DNA of 64,000 nt from Halococcus sediminicola (GCF_000755245.1 NZ_BBMP01000027.1:31849-95848); one strand, 5' to 3'. Positions 1 through 8,978 are shown, counted from the first letter of the stretch. The notes: a model not told the origin generated them from the sequence alone. Numbers and translations: made by a program.

Positions 1-287
1 TGCCAGATTCCGAGCGCGATCAGCATCGTGCCTGCTATGTAGTGCATCCAGCTGATCTGCGTCAGATCGAAATACGAGAGCGCAAAGAAGTAGACAAGCA
101 CCATCGCGATGCTGCTGATCAGGTGACCGACACCGAGGATGAGACTCGATGCGGCACCGTAAAACCACTTGTTCGGCTTGTCGAGTGCGTAACTCGCGGC
201 GATTGCCCAGCCGTGACCCGGTGCAAGTCCGTGAACGAGACCGAGAGCGCTTGCGCCGAGTGCAAGCCCTACTACCCCGTTTGCCAT
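1..287 (-). CDS. NicO/HupE-like membrane transporter, N-terminal part (runs off the window)
   Basis: The reading frame starts at the ATG at 287 and is still open at base 1, so only about 95 N-terminal residues are present. It begins MANGVVGLALGASALGLVHG and continues with a GLAPGHGWAIAASYAL motif, then at least two more hydrophobic helices. A membrane protein with an early HG-x-APGHG histidine motif fits the nickel/cobalt or HupE/TauE-type transporter superfamilies; the exact family and substrate cannot be decided from this fragment. The gene reads away from the repeat at 312-416, so its promoter must lie in or near that repeat. Confidence 0.6.
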   Translation of the reverse strand, partial: MANGVVGLALGASALGLVHGLAPGHGWAIAASYALDKPNKWFYGAASSLILGVGHLISSIAMVLVYFFALSYFDLTQISWMHYIAGTMLIALGIW

Positions 288-601
288 ACAGATACTACCG
301 ACACATCAGAGGTCGGCTAGCTAGATTCGTCATGCACAGCCATCTGCAAAATTTAGACTATCGGTGTAGATTTCGAACCAAGTCGTGCATGAGCAATCTA
401 CCTACCTGACTTCAGAAGGAACGAGAAGTGCGGTGAATCAGAACAGCCCCTGTCACAGTCCCCTAGCACGGCAGTGATGAAATCGGATATCGATACCCAA
501 ATCCACGAGAATGTGGTCTGGGAGTAACACATGTTCAGTGACATCCAGAAGATCATGGTCGTGTCAAAGTAGAAGTGGCCGGGAATCGAAAGGAGAGGTA
601 G
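288..601. other. Intergenic region holding one 105-bp palindromic repeat
   Basis: No convincing gene lies here. The left third is repeat copy A (312-416). The right part leads into the HTH regulator and carries a GGAGAGG ribosome-binding sequence at about 591-597, a few bases before the ATG at 602. Confidence 0.6.
312..416 (-). repeat. 105-bp imperfect palindromic repeat, copy A
   Basis: Read on the minus strand it starts TCTGAAGTCAGG and ends CTAGCTAGCCGAC. Inner arms TAGATTGCTCATGCAC and GTGCATGACGAATCTA are near-perfect inverted repeats. It aligns over its whole length with the copy at 25640-25746, including the interior TAGTCTAAATTT stretch. Confidence 0.8.
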
Positions 602-1226
602 ATGCCCCACATCCGATTGAAGTTCAAACTCCCGGGGGGGCGTGTTCGAGTTTTCAACCGATCATCCTGACCAGGAGTTCCGGATACTCGCTGCCTTCCC
701 CATGGATGATGAACTCTTCGTCGCGTTTGAGGCACCAACGGAGAATCAGCAGGCCGTCCTTCGCTATTTCGATGAAGCTCCGCTCACCTATGACGTGCTC
801 CACACCGGCGAACAGTCCGTTCTGCTCCAGTATGAGATGCCGGTCATTCCACCACCAATTCACGCAGTCTTGGCCTCCGGAAACCTCGTGCAATTTCCGC
901 TCACCCTCCGAGATGGATGGATAACGTTTGACCTGACGACCTCACACGAGCGGCTATCGAGGCTCAAAGCCGAGTTCGAGGACGCTGGCTTCACGTATGA
1001 GGTCGTCTCAGTCACACAATCGACCCAGCCGACCGATCTATTGACCGACCGCCAACGCCGATTCATGATCGAAGCCCTCCAGCGCGGCTACTACGACAGC
1101 CCACGCGAGTGTTCGCTCACCGATCTTGCGGCCGGACTTGATGTTGGCAAATCGACGGTGAGTAGGGTGCTCCACAACGCCGAAGAGAAGATCATCAAGA
1201 AGTTCTTCGCAGAGCCAATCGAGTAG
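602..1226 (+). CDS. HTH-10 (bacterio-opsin activator-like) transcriptional regulator, frameshifted near the N terminus
   Basis: The product is about 207 residues. It has an N-terminal sensor-like domain and a C-terminal HTH_10 helix-turn-helix, LTDRQRRFMIEALQRGYYDS followed by CSLTDLAAGLDVGKSTVSRV. The natural start is the ATG at 602: MPHIRLKFKLPGG matches the start of the paralogue at 14243 (MAHLRLKLN), and it has a good Shine-Dalgarno sequence. That frame is broken at a run of seven G (634-640); removing one G restores one continuous protein. A GTG at 642 gives a 194-residue protein lacking the first 13 residues. Either the run is a sequence error or the gene uses the later start. The family commonly regulates nearby metabolic genes; the target here is unknown. 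Confidence 0.8.
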
Positions 1227-1410
1227 ATCGATGGTTGAACAGGGACCAACCACAGCTCACAACAGAGGACGCCAGGGTCTGGTTACGCTGTTCATTCCCC
1301 CGAAGCGACCGGCTCGGAACACGGTTCCCCGCTCGTAGCTTATGTAACTGGCTGGTGAATGGAACATGTTGCAGTGAACATCCATCACCCGTGCTCCCGT
1401 ACGTGGATAT

Positions 1411-2010
1411 ATGGGTGCGAGACTAGAGCCGATAGAGAAGCCCGGTGGACTCAAAATGCGGGTAGTCTACTGGATGATGCGACGGAAGTTCGGCAAGGTA
1501 ATGACCCCGTTGAAGGTCGTGACCGCGCGCATTCCGGGGTCTCTAGGACTTAACCGCAAGTTCCAGAAGTTCCATGCGAATGGGATTCAGCTTGAACCTG
1601 AACTCAAGCTCATGGTGGGGACGCTCACCTCGGAGATCAACGGATGCGGCTTTTGTGTGGATCTTGCGCAGTCGGAGGCAGTCCGCGAGAACCTCGGGAT
1701 AGAGAAGATGAACGCGCTCGTAGAGTATCAGACGAGCCCGCTCTTTTCTGGTCGGGAGCGCGCGGCGCTAGCGTATGCGGAGGAAGTCACGCGCCACAAG
1801 AACGTCTCCGACGCCACGTTCGAAGAGCTCCGCAAGCATTTCACCGATCGGGAGATCGTCGAAATTACGTGGGTGAATGCATTCCAAAACTACACGAACC
1901 TCGTTAATATTCCGCTCGAAATCGAATCCGATGGTTTGTGCGCGATCGCTCAGTCGGAGACAGGGATGGACCATGATGAACGAACGCCCGTGCAAAACGT
2001 ACAGGAATAA
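1411..2010 (+). CDS. Carboxymuconolactone decarboxylase / AhpD-like family protein
   Basis: The 199-residue protein has the CMD/AhpD core. The ITSEINGC-type region with CGFCVDLAQSEA at about residues 76-87 carries the CxxC redox pair used by peroxidase-like members. Helical segments with ERAALAYAEEVTRH and the FTDREIVEITW motif follow. A start at the internal methionine MRVVYWMMRR (16 residues in) is also possible. The DoxX-like gene starts three bases after the stop, so the two are probably co-transcribed. CMD and DoxX genes are often paired in oxidative or thiol stress functions. The substrate is not identifiable. Confidence 0.85.
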   Translation: MGARLEPIEKPGGLKMRVVYWMMRRKFGKVMTPLKVVTARIPGSLGLNRKFQKFHANGIQLEPELKLMVGTLTSEINGCGFCVDLAQSEAVRENLGIEKMNALVEYQTSPLFSGRERAALAYAEEVTRHKNVSDATFEELRKHFTDREIVEITWVNAFQNYTNLVNIPLEIESDGLCAIAQSETGMDHDERTPVQNVQE

Positions 2011-2013
2011 ATC

Positions 2014-2376
2014 ATGGCACTCACCATGTCCTCCGCCTACATCGGTGCCAGTATTCTGACTATCGTCGCTGTCGGTATCTCGGCGGCAGGCTTCTTTCGC
2101 CCACCTGAGGCCATCCTCGAATCCATGGCCAAGGTAGACGTGGAGGAATCGTGGCTGCCCATGCTGGGCATCCTGAAAGCGACGGGCGCACTCGGTCTAC
2201 TGATCGGCATCGGCGTACCAATACCATCGGTTGGGACGGCCGCCGCAGTCGGCCTCGTTGTGTACTTTGTCGGTGCCGCCATCGTCCACTTGCGCGCTGG
2301 CGATTACTCAGTCAGTGGGCAGCACGTGTACCTTCTGCTGGCCGTGGCCACACTGATATTGGACGTGGTCTCGTGA
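2014..2376 (+). CDS. DoxX-like small membrane protein
   Basis: The 120-residue protein has four hydrophobic helices and the DoxX-family pattern: an N-terminal helix ending in GFFRPP, then LPMLGILKATGALGLLIGIG, and a C-terminal pair of helices. It starts three bases after the CMD-family gene and is probably in its operon. DoxX-like proteins are inner-membrane proteins, some linked to thiol or sulfur redox. Nothing in the sequence defines a substrate. Repeat copy B begins 30 bases downstream of its stop. Confidence 0.8.
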   Translation: MALTMSSAYIGASILTIVAVGISAAGFFRPPEAILESMAKVDVEESWLPMLGILKATGALGLLIGIGVPIPSVGTAAAVGLVVYFVGAAIVHLRAGDYSVSGQHVYLLLAVATLILDVVS

Positions 2377-2405
2377 ACCGCCCCTAGAAGAGGTCGTCAA
2401 TGACG

Positions 2406-2518
2406 TCTGAAGTCAGGCAGGTGGATTTCTCATGCACAGGCGTCTGTGAAGTTTGTATTATTGGCATGACTCAACACGTACTGCGCATGAGAGAAGTAGC
2501 TGCTCGACCTCAGTCAGG
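2406..2518 (+). repeat. Palindromic repeat, copy B
   Basis: It starts TCTGAAGTCAGGCAGG with the arm GATTTCTCATGCAC and ends with GCGCATGAGAGAAGTAGC, then CTCGACCTCAGTCAGG. The left half matches the other copies; the right half is a diverged mirror image of the left. It fills most of the gap between the DoxX-like gene and the broken glycosyltransferase. Confidence 0.7.
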
Positions 2519-2587
2519 AGAGGAACGTCCCTGCCGGAGGGCTGACGGCACGCGGCGACGGGAAATGGGTTGCCCTCGTACGGGTCG

Positions 2588-3506
2588 CTACTCGACAACC
2601 GTCACGTCGAACTTCCCGCGCCAGCGGTATCGCCGACCGCTCCAGACGAACGTTCGGCGGGCAAGCGCGTACAAAATGAGGGGCACGAACACGAATACCG
2701 CCGGATAGGCCAGCATGGCCGTCCACCGGCGGACGCCTAGCACCTCGTTGACTGCGAGGTGCAGCACCGTCAGGACTGCCGCCGTATAGAGCGGGGTCAG
2801 GACCGCACCGGTAAGGACGAGTAACGAGACGAGACTTATCCCGGCGACGGTACCGGGGAAATGCCACCGGAGAATCTGCGTCCATCGGACTGGGCGCTCG
2901 ATCGCCTCGCGGATGGTCCCCCCCCCCAATGGGGACGATGCGCGTCCGGCCGACTGTCGTTACTTGGAGGTACTCCATGAGGAGTCCGTCGTCGCTGATG
3001 GTCCGCCGAAGGTCATCGAGAAACGCGGCCTCGTCGATGTCGTCTCGCTCGAACATGACCGCACCGCCCCATATCTGATTACCGAGGTAGAGACCCAGCG
3101 AGCCAGCCGAGGCGTACAGCGGTTCGAGAACCACCGACAGGGAGTCCTGCCCGACGAAGTACGGCACCTCCGACACCGGCCCGTGATCCGCATAATCCGC
3201 GCTGAAGGTCGCCAGCCAGTCCGGGGGATGGTGGAAGTCGTCGTCCGTCCAGACGAGGCGGTCGTGGCGCGCGGCCTCCATCCCGGCGACGATGGCGTTG
3301 GCCTTCCCCGAACAACCCTCCGGCTCACCAGCGTCGACGATCCGAACACCTTCGGGGTGATCTTCCCACCCGGCGATGGGGTCGTCTTCACGGTCGTGGA
3401 TGAGCAACAGCTCGTCGCTGTCCCCGAGTTGGGCGGCCAGCTCCGCGCATGCGTCTGTCCACCTCGTCGTCGGCAGGAGGACGCTCGTCGGCGGCCGGTC
3501 AGACAT
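2588..3506 (-). pseudogene. Family 2-type membrane glycosyltransferase, frameshifted in a C10/G10 run
   Basis: This is a close paralogue of the intact gene at 20970-21884. It starts at the ATG at 3506 (MSDRPPTSVLLPTTRWTDAC) and runs in one frame through the glycosyltransferase core: WTDDDFHHPPDWL acidic motif, LGNQIWGGAVMF, SDDGLLMEYL. At a run of ten C on the plus strand (2918-2927) the frame shifts. The second frame carries the rest, EAIERPVRWTQILRWHFPG, three hydrophobic helices and RRYRWRGKFDVTVVE. The intact copy has GGTCCCACC instead of the long run. Nine G would be in frame with one extra glycine, so the gene is one base out of frame. It could be a pseudogene, a slipped-strand switch or a sequence error. 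Confidence 0.8.
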
Positions 3507-3527
3507 GGCAGTTACCCCTTCCGGGGG

Positions 3528-3562
3528 TGATGAGCGCACTCCCGGCGATCCATGGACGCTTA
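3528..3562. repeat. Upstream segment shared with 4772-4806
   Basis: The segment GATGAGCGCACTCCCGGCG plus ATCCATGGACGCTTAT recurs with two mismatches at 4772-4806. In both places it lies just upstream of a minus-strand start (3506 and 4747). It looks like a duplicated promoter/leader. Confidence 0.6.
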
Positions 3563-3629
3563 TGATTAACGGGTTTAGGGTGTGTCTCTTGCGCGTCCAC
3601 AGGAGTTCGGTACCAGATCGCTTGTGTCA

Positions 3630-4394
3630 TTATTCTGAGTTTCTGATGACCCCTGCCGTCATTCTTCGCCAGAGGGACGGAAACCGTCGGGTAAGCGATA
3701 GACCGATTCTCGTTGTCCTATCGGGCGTGATCACCGGCTGGGTCGAATGGATCTTGGTGACCAGTTTGCGGCCGATCTCTTCGGCTTCGACCGTCATCCA
3801 TTCTGGGTACTCGATATCGGCGGTCATCTGCGTGTTTGTGGATGGCGGAATCATCAACGTGCAGGAGACATCGGTATGTCGGAGTTCGAGCTGAAGTGAG
3901 CGGACGAATGCCTTGATTGCACCTTTGGTCGCGGAATACCCGGACAGACCAGGGTGCCCGGTGTCCGCTGTTCCAGAACCCATGTTGTGGATAATACCGG
4001 TCCCCTGCTCCAGCATGTGCGGGAGGACCGCCCGAATCAGTCGCTGATAGCCGAAGAAGTTGACCTCGAACTCACGACGCGTGTCAGCCGGTGAGCGCTC
4101 CTGAAATGAAGCGACTCGGGCGACCCCTGCATTGTTGACGAGGATATCGATTCGACCCCACTGGTCGATGATTTTGCTCACCGTCGTGTCCACGTCATCG
4201 GTGTCAGCGACATCGCACTTGTAGTATCGAACTTGGCTGGGATAATCGTCTCGAACGTCACGAACGTTGTCGCCAGTAATATCGAGTGCGGCAATCCGAA
4301 GATCTTCTTCGGTCAAGGCTGTCAACATGTGGTAACCGATTCCCTTGTTCGCGCCAGTAAGGACGATGACCTTCTCGTCGTTCGACGTAGTCAT
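3630..4394 (-). CDS. Short-chain dehydrogenase/reductase (SDR)
   Basis: The 254-residue classical SDR starts at the ATG at 4394. Residues VIVLTGANKGIGYHM form the TGxxxGIG nucleotide-binding turn, CDVADTDDVD binds the adenine end, and ILVNNAGVARV is the NNAG motif. Catalytic residues are S in NMGSGTAD and Y-x3-K in GYSATKGAIKAF. The aspartate at the end of the second strand (AALDIT) suggests NAD(H) preference. An in-frame codon at 4496 would add 34 residues without family similarity, so the inner ATG is preferred. It stands alone on this strand. Substrate unknown. Confidence 0.88.
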   Translation of the reverse strand: MTTSNDEKVIVLTGANKGIGYHMLTALTEEDLRIAALDITGDNVRDVRDDYPSQVRYYKCDVADTDDVDTTVSKIIDQWGRIDILVNNAGVARVASFQERSPADTRREFEVNFFGYQRLIRAVLPHMLEQGTGIIHNMGSGTADTGHPGLSGYSATKGAIKAFVRSLQLELRHTDVSCTLMIPPSTNTQMTADIEYPEWMTVEAEEIGRKLVTKIHSTQPVITPDRTTRIGLSLTRRFPSLWRRMTAGVIRNSE

Positions 4395-4518
4395 GCTCTT
4401 GGTAGTACCCGATCGGCGATGGGATAAAACGATCGCTGGTATCCACGTACTGGATACGTCTGCTGTCTGTAGCGGTTCACACAATTCTGAAATCAATCAG
4501 TATATCGACTGAAGCAAC

Positions 4519-4747
4519 CTACAGGAGTCTCGTCTTCACGACGGCAGGAGCGATTGAAGAACGGAGACCAATGACGGATATCGAAACGGCAGGGATAAGT
4601 TTGACCATCTGTTGAATGTTCGACGTCCCCACGAGGATGATGTTCACGATCGGCAGCCCGCCGATGAGTGCCGAGAGGATTCGCTCGCCTGATCCCGGCG
4701 TTGGGACCGAAGCCCAATGTCTCTGCGATTGTCTTTACGAGATCCAT
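4519..4747 (-). pseudogene. Frameshifted small membrane-protein remnant
   Basis: The frame opened by the ATG at 4747 (MDLVKTIAETLGFGPNAGI) is out of phase with a downstream hydrophobic stretch, RILSALIGGLPIVNIILVG then IQQMVKLIPAVSISVIG, which ends at a stop at 4519. Together they look like a decayed small membrane protein. The family is not recognised. Its upstream region is a duplicate of the sequence upstream of the glycosyltransferase at 3506. Confidence 0.35.
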
Positions 4748-4844
4748 CAGTTAACCCTCCTCGCTCGGGGACGATGAGCGCGCTGCCGGCGATCCATGGA
4801 CGCTTATATGTACGACTTTTGCAGCGACACCCCATCGTTGGCGC

Positions 4845-5155
4845 ATGCGCTACGTCACGGTCGTGGCCTATCCCGACGATGGGGGCTCAACCGGCTCGAC
4901 CGGCGGGTCAACGAGCTCAGCCTGGAGTACCGGGCATCCACCGCATGGAACTCCTCGACAACGATACCGTCGCGATGTTCGCCAAGGGCCGCGGCAATGT
5001 CGAGGCGTTCTGTCAAGTGCTGTCGGAGTTGGAGGAAGTGTTAGAATTCTCGGTCACCGGCGACGATGCCGGATTCTTCTCCTACACGCGGTATGCGGCG
5101 GACGATCTGACACGGATGCTCATGCAGGATCGGCGCGAGTCGTCGTATCTGATCA
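4845..5155 (+). pseudogene. HTH-10 regulator remnant, frameshifted and truncated by a repeat
   Basis: The start MRYVTVVAYPDDG, then LNRLDRRVNELSLEYRA in a second frame and IHRMELLDNDTVAMFAKGRG with LEFSVTGDDAGFFSYTRY in a third frame, match the N-terminal domain of haloarchaeal bacterio-opsin-activator-like HTH proteins. Two frame changes are needed, the first at a GGGGG run just after 4878. The C-terminal HTH is missing: homology stops where repeat copy C1 begins at about 5158. It is a clear pseudogene. Confidence 0.65.
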
Positions 5156-5157
5156 GA

Positions 5158-5260
5158 GGTTGGCTAGTTTGATTCGTCATACACAGGCATCTGTGTAATT
5201 TAGAATCGGAGATGTTTTCAACCATATCTGTGCATGAGAAAACCATCCGCCAAACTTTAG
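5158..5260 (-). repeat. Palindromic repeat, copy C1
   Basis: Read on the minus strand it has CTCATGCACAGATATGG near one end and GTGTATGACGAATCAAACTA near the other, with TTCTAAATTACACAG inside. It aligns with copies A and D. It replaces the 3' end of an HTH gene, which suggests insertion or a deletion boundary there. Confidence 0.7.
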
Positions 5261-5339
5261 CGACAGCGTGGCAAAATAACTCTTGAGTTACCAAAACGGA
5301 TTTCAGGGAATCGTTATTATCACTCTGTCCATTGCTTAG

Positions 5340-5441
5340 CTGAAGTCAGGCAGATGGTTTCTTCATGCACGATGGGTGCTAGAATCAATTGACATCCTAA
5401 ATTTCATACAGGGCTATACATGACGAATCGACCTAGCCGAG
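5340..5441 (+). repeat. Palindromic repeat, copy C2
   Basis: It runs from GCTGAAGTCAGGCAGATGG to GACGAATCGACCTAGCCGAG with the interior CCTAAATTTCATAC. It lies in opposite orientation to C1, 80 bases away, so the pair forms a larger inverted arrangement. The remaining gap up to the vapB promoter shows no gene. Confidence 0.75.
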
Positions 5442-5506
5442 TTTAGACCCAATAGGCCGATTCCTACTCCCGTAAGATTAAGGTAATACAACGAGTATTA
5501 CTGAGT

Positions 5507-5767
5507 ATGGGCAAATCTACACGTGTCACGGAGAAGGGACAGACAACGATCCCAAAGAACCTTCGCGAAAAATACGACTTAGAGCCCGGTGACGAGGTCG
5601 TCTGGGCGGATACAGATGAGGGTATCGTCGTAAAAAAGCGTACTCGCACCAGTGGGCGTGGGATGCTCGTGCCCAACGATACCTCCGAGGGGAAGCGTGA
5701 GGAAATTGCCGAGGAGTTGGAGCACCGCGTCCGCAAGCGCCGAGATCACAACTACGAGGAAGCCTGA
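5507..5767 (+). CDS. vapB: AbrB/SpoVT-type antitoxin (VapB-like)
   Basis: The 86-residue protein has the swapped-hairpin AbrB fold: STRVTEKGQTTIPKNLREK then LEPGDEVVWADTDEGIVVKK. The C-terminal half is charged and would wrap the partner toxin. The PIN-domain gene starts at 5768, directly after the stop, which is the usual VapBC order. Such antitoxins neutralise the RNase partner and repress their own promoter. Confidence 0.85.
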   Translation: MGKSTRVTEKGQTTIPKNLREKYDLEPGDEVVWADTDEGIVVKKRTRTSGRGMLVPNDTSEGKREEIAEELEHRVRKRRDHNYEEA

Positions 5768-6174
5768 ATGTCGACGTACACTGCCGACGCCGTCTCCCTC
5801 CTTGTCTACCTCGTTGATGCGCTCCCAGGAAAGGCTGACCAGATCTTCGCCGAAGCCGAAGCCGCGAAAACGGTCATCCAGGCACCGAGCACGGCGCTCG
5901 CTGAAGTGCTGTACTCGGTTTCCCGCGACAAGACATCCGAGGCATTACCCTTACAGGAACGCCAGAGGATGCTCGAGAGGCGCTGGTTGGAAACGGACCT
6001 ATCGCTGTTGCACCAGTCAACGACGCGGAACTGGTTGAGTACGCGCAGGTGGTGGACGAGTTCAGCATCCACGACGCCCTGACCGTCAGTAGTCACCGAT
6101 CACAGGACACGGACGCGATCATCACTACAGACGGTGTTATCCGCGGCGCTGGCTACGAGACCGTTTGGAACTGA
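5768..6174 (+). pseudogene. vapC: PIN-domain RNase toxin (VapC-like), one frameshift
   Basis: The first frame gives MSTYTADAVSLLVYLVDALP with the first acidic site, and APSTALAEVLYSVSRDK with the conserved glutamate. Near 5975-5985 the frame changes; the second frame gives LVGNGPIAVAPVNDAELVEY, then FSIHDALTVSSHRSQDTDAI and ITTDGVIRGAGYETVWN, which carries the remaining PIN acidic residues and ends at 6174. All catalytic elements are present once one base is restored. As given, the toxin would end early at 6082 with an unrelated tail and be inactive. Antitoxin gene vapB is intact. Confidence 0.75.
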
Positions 6175-6388
6175 TATCAGCGACACAACGGATCGCAAAC
6201 CGTTTTTCACCCCACTCATCGAAGATGGCCACGTGTACGTTCGGCTGCACTAGTAGGTCACGTCCGTTATTAGTCGTCGAACCCAGTTCCAGACCGCTCC
6301 ATGCATTGAGAGTACTGGTTTCAACTTCTACGCGTCGATTATGTAATTGGGATTTGGAAGACAGCGACACTCAATCGCTCAAAGACAT

Positions 6389-6592
6389 TCAGCTAATAAG
6401 TCCGTTTACGTATTCAATACACCGATCGCTGGCTATTACGCCTCCGTAAATGATCGCTCCAAGTCCGAGAACAATCACGATCAGTACTAGCCAATGTGGC
6501 ACTGGTGTAGATTTTGCATAACAAGATAGGGGTACGATCGGACGCAAAACGCTCGTTACATGGGTCAGCAGGAAAGTGAACTCGATCATCAC
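6389..6592 (-). CDS. Small membrane protein
   Basis: This 66-67 residue protein begins at GTG 6592 or ATG 6589, immediately after the stop of the DUF2243 gene. It has two hydrophobic stretches (MIEFTFLLTHVTSVLRPIV and WLVLIVIVLGLGAIIYGGVI). No family is recognised. Position suggests translation coupled to the DUF2243 gene. Confidence 0.5.
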   Translation of the reverse strand: MMIEFTFLLTHVTSVLRPIVPLSCYAKSTPVPHWLVLIVIVLGLGAIIYGGVIASDRCIEYVNGLIS

Positions 6593-7141
6593 TCAGGCCT
6601 CACCCGGTTTTTCTTTCTGAGGTCTCGATGCGGTCCTGTATATATAATAACCAGCACCGATGAACAGAAGGCTGACCACTGTCCAGTGTATGTTATACTG
6701 TCCTCCGATTCCCAATGGTCGTCCTGCACCTGAGAAAGGCTGATGAATACCCAGAATGGCATGGTCAACGATTGCATCATACAAATCAAAACCCCCTAAT
6801 CCGATGATTCCCGCGCCAGCTAAAGGACGTACAGCCAACTGATGTGTGTGACGGCGCTCGGACTGCCAGAGAAGCCCACCACCAATACACATAATAACCA
6901 GCATAGCAATAGAGAACACTCCATCGGCCACGATGTTCGTCTGTAGTCCCTCCAGTGTATACATTGGATAGATCCCGGAAAGTAGATGATGCCATTGGAA
7001 AACGAGATGAAGCACAAGCACATCGATCAACCCACTGAAACCGAATCCAAGTATACCCGCTGCAAGGAGTGCTCGCCGCGTCACCCCTCCAATTGATTGC
7101 TGTTGACTTACGGTGTTGCTTTCGCGTTTCATCCCACTCAA
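6593..7141 (-). CDS. DUF2243 family membrane protein
   Basis: The 182-residue protein (179 if started at MKRESNTV) has four hydrophobic helices. DUF2243 features include LLAAGILGFGFSGLIDVLVL, FQWHHLLSG, GLQTNIVADGVFS, GGFDLYDAIVDHAILGIHQ and YNIHWTV. Several conserved histidines (QWHH, DHAILGIH, NIHW) face the membrane and could bind metal; this is inference. It is divergent from the Tat-exported iron-transport-like gene at 7241, and the two may share regulation. Confidence 0.85.
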   Translation of the reverse strand: MSGMKRESNTVSQQQSIGGVTRRALLAAGILGFGFSGLIDVLVLHLVFQWHHLLSGIYPMYTLEGLQTNIVADGVFSIAMLVIMCIGGGLLWQSERRHTHQLAVRPLAGAGIIGLGGFDLYDAIVDHAILGIHQPFSGAGRPLGIGGQYNIHWTVVSLLFIGAGYYIYRTASRPQKEKPGEA

Positions 7142-7240
7142 AGGTATTCCGTGACAGAATTAAACACCAAGTCTGCATGTACAAGCAATCGGATTAACTC
7201 ATTGGCTACTAATCATACTAGTAATTCGGACGATCAGATC

Positions 7241-8329
7241 ATGAAACGACGTACATTTCTGCACGCTGGATTAGGAACCCTCACAGCAGGAGCGGCCATT
7301 TCTGCTGGTTACATTGGTGCCTCAGGTACACCAGTCGCCTGTGAACCGCCTCTGCCGGAAAACCGTCCTGATACAGTGTATTACCCTTCACATATACAGG
7401 GGATGAAGTCAATTGGCGTAAGCCGCCCAGGAAAAAAAGGTGAAACAACTACTCGACCCAAATACAAATGCGCTCTTCTGTACAGTTCTCCTCATCGTTT
7501 TTGGACCGTAACAGGAAACGAGCGGGAAAAAGTGAGCGTTAAAAAGACCGACTCAATTCATCTGATGGTTGCTGTCTGGTATGTGCGAACAGGAACCCCT
7601 CTCTCAGACACTAACCCTACTGTACATATTAGCAGAGATGGCGAAGCCAAAGAGACGGTCACTCTCTGGCCAATGCTTTCGCAAAATATGGGTTTTCATG
7701 CAGGCGATAACATTCCACTTTCTGGGGAGGGCCAATACTCGATTACTGTAGATGTTACACCGCCACAAAAGAATGCAACCGCACCCCACAAACCCAATTT
7801 TGGTAACAAACGGCGTTTCGATTTCGAATTTGTATACAGAACACGAAAATTAAGCGAGATCGCCTCCACAGGCCCGAAATCAAAATCAATCCAACCAGGA
7901 GCAGCCAACCCAACGAAAATGAATCACGTGCCGATCACATATGCCCCGAAATGGCAGAACTTACCTGGTAAAGTTGTACATGACTTTACTACGGGAGATG
8001 CGGCATTCGTCGTTTCGCTTTTAGAAAACAAACAGGGCAAAGGTGAGAGTACATATCTCGCAGTATCGGCTCGAACACCCTACAATCGGTATGTACTACC
8101 TGGCATGTCCCTCACCGCTCAAGGCATACGGGACGGCAACGTATTATTCAACGAATCACTTTCGACGACGGTATCCCCAAATCTCAGTTACCACTACGGG
8201 AGGAATATAAAAGAAATTAAATCTGAGGACACGATAGAAATCACGATCGATGCTCCTCCCCAAATTGCTCGTCACGAAGGTTATGAAACAGCCTTCTTCA
8301 ATATGCAGCCAGAGAGATTTGTTGTTTAA
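7241..8329 (+). CDS. Tat-exported Tp34/P19-like iron-transport-associated protein (haloarchaeal DUF7350 type)
   Basis: The 362-residue protein starts at the ATG at 7241 with a twin-arginine signal, MKRRTFLHAGLGTLTAGAA, so it is exported folded. The body has two beta-sandwich-like parts. The first contains YPSHIQGMKSIG, YSSPHRFWTVTG and WPMLSQNMGFHAGDNI, all with methionine and histidine residues typical of periplasmic Fe2+/metal-binding Tp34-type proteins. It is divergent from a histidine-rich membrane protein gene, consistent with a metal-uptake pair. Substrate assignment is by family likeness only. Codon use is more AT-rich than neighbouring genes. Confidence 0.7.
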   Translation: MKRRTFLHAGLGTLTAGAAISAGYIGASGTPVACEPPLPENRPDTVYYPSHIQGMKSIGVSRPGKKGETTTRPKYKCALLYSSPHRFWTVTGNEREKVSVKKTDSIHLMVAVWYVRTGTPLSDTNPTVHISRDGEAKETVTLWPMLSQNMGFHAGDNIPLSGEGQYSITVDVTPPQKNATAPHKPNFGNKRRFDFEFVYRTRKLSEIASTGPKSKSIQPGAANPTKMNHVPITYAPKWQNLPGKVVHDFTTGDAAFVVSLLENKQGKGESTYLAVSARTPYNRYVLPGMSLTAQGIRDGNVLFNESLSTTVSPNLSYHYGRNIKEIKSEDTIEITIDAPPQIARHEGYETAFFNMQPERFVV

Positions 8330-8477
8330 GGATGTCACTTAAGATTAGATAACTGGACAATCATTTCGTATTGGAAACAGATGCTATTGACTCATTTCAA
8401 TTGGGCGTTCACGAAGAACGATCTCGCTAGGTACAGTCTCAGTAGTTCACACCTCAGGCGGTGGCGCAGAATGGTTC

Positions 8478-8978
8478 TCATAGGGTGATGGTTGGACTGG
8501 CGATATCGTTGTCTCGTTCGTGATTCGTGAGTGCAACAGCGAGCCGAAGACACAACGCCAAGAAGACGTGAGATTCGACTCTGACTCGGCCTCGGGACCC
8601 CACGGGTCCGAGGCCGAGGTCCTTGCAGACACCAATCGCTGTCTCGATCCGCGACCGCTTCCGGTAGGCCTCCTCTAATCGCTCCTCTGTAACTGCAATC
8701 GTATCCTCAACACGGTATTCGATATCGGGCGGATCAGTAGCGTTGGTTGTACGGGACAACCGGCACGACCCCTGCTCCAGCAGGCGGTCGTGCCAGTCGA
8801 GCATATCGAATTCCGCATCACCCAGCATCCAGATCGGTTTCTTGACGGCGAGCGCGTCACTGGTGACGCGCATGCCCGTCTCCTGATCGACCTTCTTCGC
8901 GGGTGTGAACGTGGCTGCGACTGGAATGTTATGGGCGGCGGTCACTAGACAGCAGCCGTATCCGTAGGAGCGTGTCAT
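8478..8978 (-). pseudogene. DDE transposase, N-terminally truncated
   Basis: This open frame of 166 residues is the C-terminal part of a haloarchaeal IS4/IS5-superfamily transposase. It has TRSYGYGCCLVTAAHNIPVA, then MLGDAEFDMLDWHDRLLEQG with the second catalytic Asp, and the R-x2-E type RSRIETAIGVCKDLGLGPVG. The N-terminal region with the first Asp is missing, so it cannot act. Its C terminus is related to that of the adjacent fused gene. Confidence 0.75.
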
